Of a stretch of 64,000 nucleotides of DNA, positions 17,414 to 27,134 are shown one piece after another (the first letter of the stretch is position 1; the number at the start of each line of letters is the position of its first letter). The translations under genes and the position numbers were made by a program. The notes below the pieces were generated by a model. That model was not told the origin of the DNA. It did no database searches and worked only from the letters and a program-made list of their open reading frames with translations. Source of the stretch: Flavobacteriales bacterium (GTDB taxonomy: Bacteria; Bacteroidota; Bacteroidia; Flavobacteriales_F; PHOS-HE28); contig JAHBUL010000001.1 in assembly GCA_019638085.1 (NCBI GenBank), positions 1 through 64,000 on the forward strand, given 5' to 3'.

Positions 17414-17842
17414 CTATCCCTCGATGGCGGAAACACGGCGCTGGTGGCGGCCTCCCTCGAAATCGGTGGTCAGGAAAGCTTCGGTGATGGCCACTGCTTC
17501 CTCCACGGAAATGAAGCGCGCAGGCAACGCCAGTATGTTCGCATCGTTATGCTGCCGCGCCAACTGGGCTATCTCAACGTTCCAAGCCAGTGCCGAACGT
17601 GCTCCTTGATGCTTGTTCGCGGTGATGTTCACCCCGTTACCACTTCCACAGATCACGATGCCCAAGTCAACCGTTCCAGCAACCACCGCTCCTGCCACGG
17701 CATGGGCATAGTCCGGGTAATCGGTACTTTCCTCACTGGAAGTGCCTTTATCCTCCACGGTGCGGCCACTACCTCGAAGATGCTCCACGAGTTGTTCCTT
17801 CAACCTGTAACCCGCATGATCACTGCCTATTGCGATACGCAT
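17414..17842 (-). CDS. rpiB: Ribose-5-phosphate isomerase B
   Basis: A 142-residue enzyme of the RpiB/LacAB family, interconverting ribose-5-phosphate and ribulose-5-phosphate in the pentose phosphate pathway. IGSDHAGYRLK at residues 5-15 is the phosphate-binding start. The catalytic base Cys lies in VICGSGNGVNI (around residues 66-70), and the anion-hole loop and NANILALPAR match the family, though here HNDANILALPAR. Length is normal. It precedes the M28 gene and faces away from the MORN gene. Confidence 0.95.
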   Translation of the reverse strand: MRIAIGSDHAGYRLKEQLVEHLRGSGRTVEDKGTSSEESTDYPDYAHAVAGAVVAGTVDLGIVICGSGNGVNITANKHQGARSALAWNVEIAQLARQHNDANILALPARFISVEEAVAITEAFLTTDFEGGRHQRRVSAIEG

Positions 17843-18164
17843 GGCCCAAAGATAATGGAGCTGTCAAGGATCCAACATTCAACCTGTTGATAAGCGAGTT
17901 ATCCCGTGTACAACTATCCATGGATTTTTTCGCCTTTATCCGATCCTGTGCTGCATATACGGATCTTCGATCAAAGCAAGGACCGATCATCAAAAACTAC
18001 ACACATCGATCCAACGATCGAAGGGCTCCCTGCAACCACCGGAACCATGAACATTTGGCTTTCCGTCCGTTATACACGATCGTTGACGCTTCACCGTTAC
18101 TTCCGCATCTACCACCGTTCCCCGATGTTCCTGGATCATCCCGTCTTGTTCATGGACTGTTGAA

Positions 18165-18173
18165 TACTTTTGG
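18165..18173 (+). promoter_or_regulatory. Probable -7 element of the MORN-repeat gene
   Basis: TACTTTTGG fits TAnnTTTG except for the final base. A TTG lies 16 bases upstream (18146-18148), shorter than the usual 19-21. Transcription would give a leader of about 85 bases containing the palindrome at 18243. Confidence 0.4.
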
Positions 18174-18242
18174 AAAGTGAGAATGACAAGCCTTGGCCAC
18201 TCCGATCGTCAACACGATCAACAGCCCTTACTATATCATCAT

Positions 18243-18258
18243 CTTCTTTTAAAAGAAG
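18243..18258. repeat. Perfect 16-bp palindrome before the MORN gene start
   Basis: CTTCTTTTAAAAGAAG is an exact palindrome ending 5 bases before the ATG at 18264. It could be an operator for a dimeric regulator, or a small RNA hairpin covering the ribosome entry site. Confidence 0.5.
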
Positions 18259-18263
18259 TATTA

Positions 18264-19772
18264 ATGATACTGATGTGTGTATTGTGGTTGGGGGTAAGTG
18301 CACAAGGTGAGGAGGGGTTCAAGCAGTACTTTTACCCCGATGGAAAGGTCAGCAGCGAAGGGTACTTGGTGGATGGTAAACCCGAGGGGCCTTGGAAAAC
18401 ATTTTATGAGAACGGGGTACTTAAAAGTGAAGGCAACAGGGTAGGATCCGAGTTGGATGGTACATGGTCGTTCTACGATCCCGCAGGTGATCTTTCAAGT
18501 ACTATCGAATACAGCAACGGCTTGAAGAATGGCCCACTGCGGAAGTATGAGGCAGATAGCCTTTTAGTGAGTGAGGAGAGCTATAAGCAAGGTGTGAAGG
18601 ATGGCCCCAGCACCACCTACTTTCCCGATGGGAAAATAGAGACAGTGGTGATCTACAAGAATGGTAAGGAGGAAGGAAAGGCCTATGAGTATGCAGAGGA
18701 TGGAAGACCCATTACCATCACGGATTGGCGCAGTGGTGTACTACAGCGCAGGCAAGCGATCAATCGGTATGATGCACGGCAGCTCAGGCAAGGTCCTTGG
18801 CAAGGGTACTATCCGGGTGGTTCATTGAAATGGGAAGGACGCTTTGTGGACGATAAGCGCCAAGGAATCTTCAAGGAATATGATAAGCAGGGTAACCTGA
18901 AGGAGTTGGCCAAATACGACCAGGACGAGATATTGCCCGATGCTGCGGAAACCACGTTGTTGGACATCAGGAACAGCTACCATCCGAACGGGACCGTGGC
19001 CAGTATAGGCAGCTATACCAAGGATGGAAAGAAGGAAGGATTGTTCCGACGGTTCGATGAGAACGGCAGACCTACGGACGCCTCGATCTATCGGAATAAT
19101 GCATTGATCGGTAGTGGTGGTGTAAGTGAGGCTGGCGCGATGAACGGGCCTTGGACCGAATATTATACCTCGGGTGAAAAGCGCGCGGAAGGGAGCTATA
19201 CGGATGGCAAGAAGGACGGACCCTGGACCTTTTTTCACAAAGGTGGGGAAGTGGAGCAGAAGGGAAATTATCGGGACGGGCTTCCGCAAGGAAATTGGAG
19301 GTGGTTCTATCGTACAGGAGAATTGCACCGGGAGGAGAATTATCGCCGAGGTAAAGAGGAAGGGGCTTCCGTGGAGTACGAGAGGGATGGCTCAGTGATC
19401 GTTCAAGGAGAATACATCGATGGGCTGAAGGATGGTGAATGGGTGTACCACGTGGGCGGGCATACCGAAAAGGGCGCGTATAGGGACGGACTGCGCGATG
19501 GGCCTTGGGTCAGCCAATACGATAACGGGAAGCGGCACTTTACAGGTGACTTTGTAGCGGGCGAGCGTAATGGGCGGCATCGGTGGTATTGGCCGAACGG
19601 ACGTCTCAAATTGGATGGGCGATATACAGCAGGCCTTGAGCAGGGGGATTTCAATTATTTCAACGAGGATGGAACGCTATTGCTCACCATTCGTTACAAG
19701 GATGGAATGGAAATGCGGATCGACAATGAAAAGCTACCTCCGCCATATGAACCGTCCGGTATTGCTCCGTGA
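18264..19772 (+). CDS. MORN-variant repeat exported protein (YwqK-like)
   Basis: About 502 residues. The ATG was chosen because it opens a short signal peptide (MILMCVLWLGVSAQG). The rest is almost entirely MORN_2-type repeats of about 22-24 residues, with the pattern Y-x-DGKxEGPWxxYxxxGxL. I count roughly 18-20 units, broken by one irregular linker (around residues 175-265). Annotated relatives carry the label 'YwqK family antitoxin', but nothing here suggests a toxin-antitoxin role. Such repeats form an elongated beta-hairpin ladder, probably at the cell surface or in the periplasm. The following kinase gene begins 35 bases later. Confidence 0.88.
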   Translation: MILMCVLWLGVSAQGEEGFKQYFYPDGKVSSEGYLVDGKPEGPWKTFYENGVLKSEGNRVGSELDGTWSFYDPAGDLSSTIEYSNGLKNGPLRKYEADSLLVSEESYKQGVKDGPSTTYFPDGKIETVVIYKNGKEEGKAYEYAEDGRPITITDWRSGVLQRRQAINRYDARQLRQGPWQGYYPGGSLKWEGRFVDDKRQGIFKEYDKQGNLKELAKYDQDEILPDAAETTLLDIRNSYHPNGTVASIGSYTKDGKKEGLFRRFDENGRPTDASIYRNNALIGSGGVSEAGAMNGPWTEYYTSGEKRAEGSYTDGKKDGPWTFFHKGGEVEQKGNYRDGLPQGNWRWFYRTGELHREENYRRGKEEGASVEYERDGSVIVQGEYIDGLKDGEWVYHVGGHTEKGAYRDGLRDGPWVSQYDNGKRHFTGDFVAGERNGRHRWYWPNGRLKLDGRYTAGLEQGDFNYFNEDGTLLLTIRYKDGMEMRIDNEKLPPPYEPSGIAP

Positions 19773-19806
19773 AGTAACTACACATGGATTTTTATGTTAG
19801 GGATGA

Positions 19807-22800
19807 ATGCATATTGAAAGCAGTGGAGACCCTGGACTTGACACGACCGATATGGATCGCGCACGGCTGTATGACGATCTTCTCGGAGGTGAACTGCTGG
19901 GATTGTTCCGGACCAGCCTAACGGGTCGCTTACTGGATTGTAATCAGGCCTTGGCCCATCTCTTGGGTTACAATTCCATTGAAGAACTGAAGAAAGTTCC
20001 TGTGGAAGGCCTCTATTTCGATCTTGCGGAACGACAGGAATTCATTGAGCAGCTCTTGGAGAAGAAAAGACTGAACAATTATGAATTACTGCTGAAGCAT
20101 CGCAATGGCCGATCGGTCCACGTACTGGAGAATGTGATCCTTCGGGAAGCACCTGGTAGGGCTTCGGTAATGGAAGGGGTATTGATCGATATCACAGCCG
20201 TGCGGCAATCCGAATTGGAGCAGCGGGTGCTGGCCAATAATTACAGGCAGCTCACCGAGCACATGAAGGACGGCATCGTGCTGGTGCAGCAAGGAAAAGT
20301 GGTCTATACCAATCGAGCGGCCGAATCACTGCTGGCATTAATTCCATCCTCCAACGTTCAATTCCTTGACCTGATCGAAGATCGGGACATTGCCATTGTG
20401 AAGGACCTGCTTCGCAGGGCGGAGGCTGGCGAGGAAGTAGAAACGGACCGGGTGCATTTTCAAGTGGCCGGCCAAGCGTCGCGCCCCTTGCTGTTGAACG
20501 GAACGGCTAGCTGGCACATGAATGCCGCAGCGATACAACTCACCTTGCATGACGGGGAAGCGCAACGGAACCTGATGCAGGAGCGCTTGCGCGCTACCAT
20601 GGCGGAGGAAATGAACGCGGTGCTGCGTAAGGAGATCGATGAGCACCAACGCACACAGGAAGCCTTGGTGAAGAGCCGAAGAATGTCCAAGAGCTTGATC
20701 GATAGCTCGTTGGATATGATCGTGGCGGTGGATCCCAATGGAAGTATCACGGAATTCAATCCAGCGGCTGTCATCAAGTTCGGGTACGAGGTGGAAGAAG
20801 TGGTCGGGAAGTCTTCACGGATACTGTACAAGGATCAACAGGAGTTCGAACGTGTACAACAAGAAATGGCCCGGTACGGAGCCTATGCCGGCGAGGTGCA
20901 GAACATCACCAAAGAGGGGAAAGTGTTCGTCAGTTTTATAGCGGCTTCGCGCTTGTTCGATGAGGATGGCCAAGCACTGGGAAGCATGGGGGTAAGTCGG
21001 GATGTTACCCAGGCCAAACGTGATCGTGAAGCACTTCGGCTGAGTGAGGAACGGTACAGGGACCTGGTGGATAATGCAACCGACCTGATCCATAGTGTGG
21101 ATGCCGAAGGCAGGATCCTCTTCACCAACACCGCATGGAAACAAACGCTTGGATATAACGAGGAGGACCTGGCCCACATGCATGTTTTTGATCTGATCGC
21201 TCCCGATCAACGCGAAGCCGCACGGCAGTGGTTGAAGCAGGATCCAGAGAACATGGATCCAAACCCTTGGCGCTCCATTTTTATTACCAAGGACGGGCGG
21301 GAATTGTTGCTGGAAGGAACTTCCACCGTTCGCAAAGAAGAAGGCCGGGCCATAGCCGTCCGAAGCATCTTCCGGGACATCACCGCTGCCCATGCGGCGC
21401 AGGAGCAGTTGCTGAAACATGCTGCCAAGGAAAAGGCCTTGTTCGAGGCGAGCGAGCATATTTTCTGGACCGTGGATCGACGGATCGCACTCACCAGCTT
21501 CAACCAAGGATACCAGAACATGGTGAAGCGCCTCCATGGTACGACCCCTCGGATCAATCTTGATCCACTTTCCCCCCGTGAACTCTTTGCTCCACGGGAG
21601 TACCATGATTTCTGGCAGGCCAAGTACGAAGAGGTGTTCAAAGGAGAGACCGTGCGTTTCGAGACCGATCTGATCGATGTGAATGGCCAACGGGTTTGTA
21701 ACATGATATACCTGAGTCCCGTGCTGGACGCCGATGGAAATGTGGAGGAGGCGTTCGGTATAGCGATCGAGGTGACTGCCGAACGGGTCGCAGAGGCCAA
21801 GGTCCAGGAGCAGGCCGCTCGACTGAACGCCATCTTCGAGAGCAGTGCGAACATGATGATCTGGTCACTTGATACCGATTATCGGATCACCGCCTGTAAT
21901 AAGCACTTCCAAGAGGTGGTGAAACAAAGCTTGGACCTTGAACTGGATGTGGGCGATAATATGCGCGAGCGTGTGCGGGAATCGGTCCCGGCTGAGGTGG
22001 ATTTACTCTGGGTTGAACAGTTCAATGCGCTGCTCGCCGGAAAAGCACAGCATGAAGAGTTGCGTTTCGAACGACCGGACGGAGTGATCTGGATCGAAGC
22101 GTACATGAGCCCGATCATTACGGATGGCGAGATCACCGGAGCGAGTTGCCTGGCCCACGACATTACGGAGAAGAAAAGAGCTGAGCAGGAGATGAGGGCG
22201 AGCCTCCAAGAAAAAGAAGTCCTCTTGAAAGAGGTACACCACAGGGTGAAGAACAACCTGCAGATCATCAGCAGCATCTTCAGCCTGCAGCGCGACCATG
22301 TGGGCGGGGATCCACGATCGATCAGCCTTTTGCACGAAAGCCAGGATCGCATCCGGAGCATGTCGTTCATCCACGAAAGCCTGTACCAGAACACCAACTT
22401 CACCCAAGTGGATTTCGCCCAGTACATCGAGGGCCTATGCAGCAACCTGGTGATGAGCTATTCGCTTTCCGGCCGGGTGCTGCTACAGACCGACCTGGTG
22501 CCCTTGATGCTGGATCTGGATAAGGCCATCCCCTGTGGCCTCGTGCTGAACGAGTTGATCAGCAACGCACTGAAGCATGCCTTCACCGATGGTCGTAAGG
22601 GAGTGATCAATATCGATCTACTACAAGAGAATGAGCGTGTGCGGATAAGGGTGGTGGATGATGGACAGGGCTTCCCGAAGGACTACGATGAAGAACGTGA
22701 CCGGGGGTTGGGTATGGAGTTGGTGGAGCTACTGATGAACCAACTGGATGGAAACGTGGAGCGAGTGAGCCGAGCGGGCGAGCAAGGGACCACGTATTTG

Positions 22801-22821
22801 ATTACTTTTGAACGTTCCTGA
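19807..22821 (+). CDS. Multi-PAS sensor histidine kinase, HisKA_2 type
   Basis: A 1,004-residue soluble kinase with no membrane segment. Six PAS domains follow one another (approximately 15-130, 145-250, 295-405, 415-535, 545-660, 673-795), most with PAC-like tails such as GSMGVSRDVTQAKRDREAL. The kinase core is HisKA_2 type: LLKEVHHRVKNNLQIISSI with the acceptor His near residue 811, then an ATPase with NELISNALKHAF, DDGQGFP and GLGMELVELL. HisKA_2 kinases often signal to atypical regulators. The LytTR regulator starts 10 bases downstream and is the obvious partner. The PAS ligands cannot be inferred. Confidence 0.94.
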   Translation: MHIESSGDPGLDTTDMDRARLYDDLLGGELLGLFRTSLTGRLLDCNQALAHLLGYNSIEELKKVPVEGLYFDLAERQEFIEQLLEKKRLNNYELLLKHRNGRSVHVLENVILREAPGRASVMEGVLIDITAVRQSELEQRVLANNYRQLTEHMKDGIVLVQQGKVVYTNRAAESLLALIPSSNVQFLDLIEDRDIAIVKDLLRRAEAGEEVETDRVHFQVAGQASRPLLLNGTASWHMNAAAIQLTLHDGEAQRNLMQERLRATMAEEMNAVLRKEIDEHQRTQEALVKSRRMSKSLIDSSLDMIVAVDPNGSITEFNPAAVIKFGYEVEEVVGKSSRILYKDQQEFERVQQEMARYGAYAGEVQNITKEGKVFVSFIAASRLFDEDGQALGSMGVSRDVTQAKRDREALRLSEERYRDLVDNATDLIHSVDAEGRILFTNTAWKQTLGYNEEDLAHMHVFDLIAPDQREAARQWLKQDPENMDPNPWRSIFITKDGRELLLEGTSTVRKEEGRAIAVRSIFRDITAAHAAQEQLLKHAAKEKALFEASEHIFWTVDRRIALTSFNQGYQNMVKRLHGTTPRINLDPLSPRELFAPREYHDFWQAKYEEVFKGETVRFETDLIDVNGQRVCNMIYLSPVLDADGNVEEAFGIAIEVTAERVAEAKVQEQAARLNAIFESSANMMIWSLDTDYRITACNKHFQEVVKQSLDLELDVGDNMRERVRESVPAEVDLLWVEQFNALLAGKAQHEELRFERPDGVIWIEAYMSPIITDGEITGASCLAHDITEKKRAEQEMRASLQEKEVLLKEVHHRVKNNLQIISSIFSLQRDHVGGDPRSISLLHESQDRIRSMSFIHESLYQNTNFTQVDFAQYIEGLCSNLVMSYSLSGRVLLQTDLVPLMLDLDKAIPCGLVLNELISNALKHAFTDGRKGVINIDLLQENERVRIRVVDDGQGFPKDYDEERDRGLGMELVELLMNQLDGNVERVSRAGEQGTTYLITFERS

Positions 22822-22830
22822 GAATAAGCC

Positions 22831-23586
22831 ATGGCGCAGACCACTGTACTGGTAGTTGAGGATGAGAGCATCGTCAGCAAAGACATTCAGCAAAGCCTGA
22901 AGAAATTGGGCTATCATGTGGTGGGCGCTGCCTCCACGGGTGAGAACGCCGTTGCATTGGCCTTGGAGGCCAAGCCGGACATCATTCTCATGGATATCAT
23001 GCTGAAGGGTGAGATGAACGGTATTGAGGCGGCAACCCGCATCCGTACCGAGGCCAACATCCCCGTGATATTCCTGACCGCCTATGCCGATGAAAGTACC
23101 CTGACCAAGGCCAAGGTGACACAGCCATATGGCTACATCATCAAGCCATTCAAGGAGATCGATATCCACACATCGATCGAAATGGCCCTCTACAAGCACA
23201 AAAAAGAGGCCGAGGTACTGAAGGAACGTGACCTCCTCTTCAACCTTGTGGAAGGCCAGAGCGGAAACAAGGATATTCTGTTCGTGAAGAGCAACAGCCG
23301 TATGGTGAAGCTCCGTACCAGCGACATTTATTATATCGAGGCGCTGAAGGACTACGTGGTGATCAATACCCTGAACACCCGCTACACCATCCACAGCACA
23401 ATGAAGGATATCGAGGCCAAACTGCCCGACCCTGACTTCTTGCGCGTCCATCGCTCCTTCATTGTCCGGATCGATAAGATCACCGCCATCGAACAGCCCA
23501 ATCTGATCCTGGAGAATGACAAAAAGATCATTCCGATAGGCGGCAGCTACAAGGATGAGCTGGCGAAGCGATTGAACTTGGTGTGA
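22831..23586 (+). CDS. LytTR-type response regulator
   Basis: A 251-residue regulator. The receiver (1-125) has EDES at 11-14, acceptor Asp in IILMDIMLKG near residue 56, a Thr in FLTAYAD and a KPF lysine. A linker helix leads to a LytTR DNA-binding domain (around 148-250) with KLRTSDIYYIEALKDYVVI and FLRVHRSFIVRIDKI. LytTR proteins bind pairs of direct repeats on one helix face. It is cotranscribed with the six-PAS kinase. It converges on rnr with a 108-base spacer. Confidence 0.95.
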   Translation: MAQTTVLVVEDESIVSKDIQQSLKKLGYHVVGAASTGENAVALALEAKPDIILMDIMLKGEMNGIEAATRIRTEANIPVIFLTAYADESTLTKAKVTQPYGYIIKPFKEIDIHTSIEMALYKHKKEAEVLKERDLLFNLVEGQSGNKDILFVKSNSRMVKLRTSDIYYIEALKDYVVINTLNTRYTIHSTMKDIEAKLPDPDFLRVHRSFIVRIDKITAIEQPNLILENDKKIIPIGGSYKDELAKRLNLV

Positions 23587-23694
23587 GAGTTAGGGCCATA
23601 GCGCATGCCTTTGGCCGCCACGGGCGCTGAGAATGGCGGATTGCATACGGGTCGTTGGTTTGTAGCTCCGGTTGGGCCTGGTCCAGAGAAGGAA

Positions 23695-26013
23695 CTACCG
23701 TCGTTTCCCGCCTTTTCCCTTTGAATTCCCACTACTTTTTCTTCCCTTTTTTGCGCCGGTACCTTTGGGGCTGCGGAAGCCGTTCCGTGCTTTGCCTTTG
23801 CTTGCGGCAGGGTAGGGGCGGGTCTCATCCCACTGGCCACGGCTGGATCGTTCGGGTGGTGGGGTCGCCGAGCCTTCATCCACCAAAGAGAAGTCGATCA
23901 CGCGCTTTTCCATATCCACCCCGCGCACCATTACCTCCAGCTCATCGCCCAAGCTGAAACGTCTACTCGTGCGCTGCCCGATCACGGAATAGCTCTCCTG
24001 GTCGAATTTGTAATGATCGCCGGGAAGGTCTCGCAAGCTGATCATGCCCTCGCACTTGTTCTCGATCACCTCCACATACATGCCCCATGAGGTAAGGCCG
24101 CTTACTATCCCAGCGAAGGTCTGTCCCACTCGGGCAAGCATGTATTCCGCCTGCTTGAACTTGATGCTGGCCCGTTCCGCATCCGCAGCGCGTTTTTCCA
24201 TAATGGAGCTATGGGCGCAACTGAGCTCCAGTGCATTTTTGTTCAGGGCCTTTCCGCCCGCCAGGTAATGAGCCATGGCCCGATGCACCATTAGGTCCGG
24301 GTAGCGACGGATGGGGCTGGTGAAATGCGTGTAATTATCGAAGGCCAGCCCGTAGTGGCCGATATTCTCCGTGCTGTAAATGGCCTTGCTCATGCTGCGG
24401 ATGGTCACCTGCTTCAGGATGTTCTCCTCATCGGTGCCTTTGATCTCGCGCATCAGCTTGTTGATGGCCTTTGGAAGGTCTTCCGGGCGGCCGTCGGTTT
24501 TCAGGTTGTGCCCGAAGCTCTTGGCCAGTACACGCAGTTGCTGCACTTTTTCAGGATCAGGCAGGTCATGGATCCGGTACACGAAAGGCGGCGCACCACC
24601 CTTACGGCTGCTCACCCATGTGGCCACCCGTTTGTTCGCCAAAAGCATGAACTCCTCGATCAACCAATTGGCCGGACCCATCACCTTCTCATACACTTCG
24701 ATCGGGCGCCCCTTTTCATCCAAGCGGAACTTCACTTCGTTGCCACCCACTTCCAACGCCCCGTTCTCCATGCGTTCGGTCCGCAGGATCTTCGAAATTT
24801 GATACAAGGCGAGCACCTCGCTCTGATACTCGTCCTTCCCGCCATCGATAATGGCCTGTGCGTCGGCATAGGCGAAACGCTTGTTGCTGCGCATGATGCT
24901 GCGGCCGAACCATTCGCCATGCAGCCGGGCCTTTTCATCCATTTCGAAGATGGCGCTGAAGCTCAGCTTATCCTCATCCGGGTTCAGCGAACACAGGTTG
25001 TTGCTCAAATGCTCCGGGAGCATGGGTACCACCCGATCCACGAGATAGACACTTGTGGCCCGGGCAGCAGCTTCTTGATCAATAACGCCGCCGGGCTGCA
25101 CATAATGGCTCACGTCGGCAATGTGTATTCCTACCTCCCAGTTGCCATTCTCCAGCTTGCGCACGCTCAAGGCATCGTCCAGGTCCTTGGCATCGTCCGG
25201 GTCGATGGTGAGGGTGACCACCTGCCGCATATCACGCCGTTTGGCGATCTCCGCCTTTGAAGTTGCGGAAGTGATGGCCTCTGCGGCCTCTTCCACTTCC
25301 GCAGGAAATTCAGCAGGTAGATCGAATTCCGCCAAGATGGCGTGTATCTCCACTTCGTGCTCGCCTGCCTTGCCCAGGATCCGCACCACGTTGCAGCGGG
25401 GCGATTCCCTTGGATCGGTCCATTCGAGCATTTCCGCGATCACCTTTTCGCCTGCTTTTGCGCCATTGAGCCCGTCCGGCGGGATCAGGAAAGGGCGGTT
25501 CACTTTCTGGTCGTCCGCCTTCAGGATCATTTGCCCGCCCTGTTTTTCCACCTTTCCCACGTAGCGGGTGCGGCGGCGTTCCAGCACTTGGAGCACTTTC
25601 CCTTCCGGGCGGCCACGCCCCCGGTCGATGCGGATGAGCACGCGATCGCCATGCATCGCCGTGCCGATGGCATGCTCAGGTACGTACACATCATCGCCCC
25701 CCTCGCCCAAACGGGCATAGCCCGCACCACTGGCAATAATGTCCAAGTGGGCTTCCATACCTCCGCTTTTTGCGCTACTGCGGGTTGGAGTGCTGGTTGC
25801 CACATACCGGCCTCGGGGGGCGCTTTCCGCTTTTCCTTTGGCGATAAGGCCTTGCAGGATGTTCTGCAAGGCATCCCGATCTCGTTTGTCCAGGCCCAGC
25901 TTCAACATCAATTGTTGGGCGGTGATACCGGAGCGACCAGCATCACGCAGCAAGGCCAATACGGCCGGCGCTGAAAGTCCATTCGGTTCGTGTACCCGGG
26001 TTTTTCTGCTCAT
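23695..26013 (-). CDS. rnr: Ribonuclease R
   Basis: About 772 residues from the ATG that begins MSRKTRVHEPNG; a longer frame to 26187 would run through the prs promoter and is rejected. It is a 3'-5' exoribonuclease that degrades structured RNA. An N-terminal winged helix (AVLALLRDAGRSGITAQQL) is followed by cold-shock domains and the RNB catalytic domain with TIDPDDAKDLDDALSV, carrying the metal-binding Asp cluster. An S1 domain (FAGIVSGLTSWGMYVEV) and a strongly basic Lys/Arg/Gly tail of about 50 residues complete it. The tail may help RNA or ribosome binding. It is divergent from prs. Confidence 0.95.
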   Translation of the reverse strand: MSRKTRVHEPNGLSAPAVLALLRDAGRSGITAQQLMLKLGLDKRDRDALQNILQGLIAKGKAESAPRGRYVATSTPTRSSAKSGGMEAHLDIIASGAGYARLGEGGDDVYVPEHAIGTAMHGDRVLIRIDRGRGRPEGKVLQVLERRRTRYVGKVEKQGGQMILKADDQKVNRPFLIPPDGLNGAKAGEKVIAEMLEWTDPRESPRCNVVRILGKAGEHEVEIHAILAEFDLPAEFPAEVEEAAEAITSATSKAEIAKRRDMRQVVTLTIDPDDAKDLDDALSVRKLENGNWEVGIHIADVSHYVQPGGVIDQEAAARATSVYLVDRVVPMLPEHLSNNLCSLNPDEDKLSFSAIFEMDEKARLHGEWFGRSIMRSNKRFAYADAQAIIDGGKDEYQSEVLALYQISKILRTERMENGALEVGGNEVKFRLDEKGRPIEVYEKVMGPANWLIEEFMLLANKRVATWVSSRKGGAPPFVYRIHDLPDPEKVQQLRVLAKSFGHNLKTDGRPEDLPKAINKLMREIKGTDEENILKQVTIRSMSKAIYSTENIGHYGLAFDNYTHFTSPIRRYPDLMVHRAMAHYLAGGKALNKNALELSCAHSSIMEKRAADAERASIKFKQAEYMLARVGQTFAGIVSGLTSWGMYVEVIENKCEGMISLRDLPGDHYKFDQESYSVIGQRTSRRFSLGDELEVMVRGVDMEKRVIDFSLVDEGSATPPPERSSRGQWDETRPYPAASKGKARNGFRSPKGTGAKKGRKSSGNSKGKGGKRR

Positions 26014-26096
26014 GTGGGTGCGAAGGTGGGAAGAAATGGGAGTTAGCCTTTCAGGAACAGGATAGCATAGGCCCAGAAAGATCCCATTAACGATCG

Positions 26097-26127
26097 TTGA
26101 TAACCGCCACTGTTTCATTACATTTGC
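26097..26127 (+). promoter_or_regulatory. Bacteroidota-type promoter of prs
   Basis: TTG at 26097-26099, a 19-base spacer, then TACATTTGC at 26119-26127, an exact TAnnTTTGY match. The prs ATG lies 32 bases further on. Confidence 0.7.
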
Positions 26128-26159
26128 GGCCCTTTTCGGGAGCTTCGGCTCCGGTAACC

Positions 26160-27119
26160 ATGGACCATCACCCAAACGATAGCGCAAAGATCTTCGGTGG
26201 CACAGCCACCCGTGATCTGGCTGAACGCATCGCCACCGAGAGCGGACAGCGGTTGGGTGAAGTGACCGTGAGTCGCTTCAGCGACGGGGAATTCCAGCCC
26301 AGTTTCGAGGAGACCGTGCGAGGAAACGTCGTCTTCATAGTGCAGAGCACCATGCCACCGAGCGACAACCTATTTGAGTTGTTGTTGATGGTGGATGCTG
26401 CCAAACGGGCAAGTGCCCAGCGCATCGTTGCCGTTATTCCGTACTTCGGTTTTGCTCGTCAGGACCGCAAGGACAAGCCCCGTGTGAGCATTGGCGCCAA
26501 GCTGGTGGCCAACATGCTCACTGCTGCTGGCGTGGACCGCATCATGACCATGGACCTGCATGCGGATCAGATCCAAGGCTTTTTCGAAGTGCCCGTTGAC
26601 CACCTTTTCGCCAGCAGTATTTTCCTGCCCCATATTCAGGGCCTGAAGCTCGATGACCTGATCATGGCCGCACCGGATACCGGAGGCACCAAGCGTGCCA
26701 ATGCATACGCCAAACACTTGGGCGTGGACATGGCCATCTGTTACAAGCAGCGCAAAGTGGCCAACAAGGTGGACAGCATGACCGTTATCGGCGATGTTGC
26801 CGGAAAGAACGTGATCCTCTTGGATGATATGGTGGACACGGCCGGCACGTTGACCAAGGCCGCGGCCATGATGATGGAGCAAGGGGCCAAGAGCGTCCGC
26901 GCCATGTGTACCCATGCCGTGCTCAGTGGAGAAGCCTGTGAGCGGATCCAGAAAAGCGAGCTGACCGAACTCATTGTTACGGACACCATTCCTGTGGGAG
27001 CCGAGAAGCTCCAAGCATCACCCAAGATCAAGCAACTGTCAGTGGCACAGTTGTTCGCCGACGTGATCCAGCGCGTGCGGCACCACGAAAGCATAAGCAG
27101 CCACTTCATCATCGCATAA
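26160..27119 (+). CDS. prs: Ribose-phosphate pyrophosphokinase
   Basis: A 319-residue PRPP synthetase, making PRPP from ribose-5-phosphate and ATP for nucleotide, His and Trp synthesis. The ATG used lies 32 bases after a clear promoter; an upstream in-frame ATG at 26097 overlaps that promoter. Motifs: SRFSDGEFQPSFEETVRG (substrate region), DLHADQIQGFF (metal/ribose), APDTGGTKRA, and the PRPP loop VILLDDMVDTAGTL. It heads the prs-rplY-pth operon, with a 15-base gap to rplY. Confidence 0.97.
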   Translation: MDHHPNDSAKIFGGTATRDLAERIATESGQRLGEVTVSRFSDGEFQPSFEETVRGNVVFIVQSTMPPSDNLFELLLMVDAAKRASAQRIVAVIPYFGFARQDRKDKPRVSIGAKLVANMLTAAGVDRIMTMDLHADQIQGFFEVPVDHLFASSIFLPHIQGLKLDDLIMAAPDTGGTKRANAYAKHLGVDMAICYKQRKVANKVDSMTVIGDVAGKNVILLDDMVDTAGTLTKAAAMMMEQGAKSVRAMCTHAVLSGEACERIQKSELTELIVTDTIPVGAEKLQASPKIKQLSVAQLFADVIQRVRHHESISSHFIIA

Positions 27120-27134
27120 CACCCCGTCGTCAAA

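Larger units (their letters stand above)
17843..18263. other. Divergent intergenic region rpiB / MORN gene
   Basis: A 421-base spacer upstream of both rpiB and the MORN-repeat gene. It holds a -7-like box (18165-18173) and a 16-bp palindrome (18243-18258), listed separately. Short frames inside show no protein-like features. Confidence 0.6.

Noticed and set aside
26014-26187. Longer N-terminus for ribonuclease R from 26187
   Set aside because: It would be read through the divergent prs promoter and adds unconserved residues; the MSRKTRV start fits the family.
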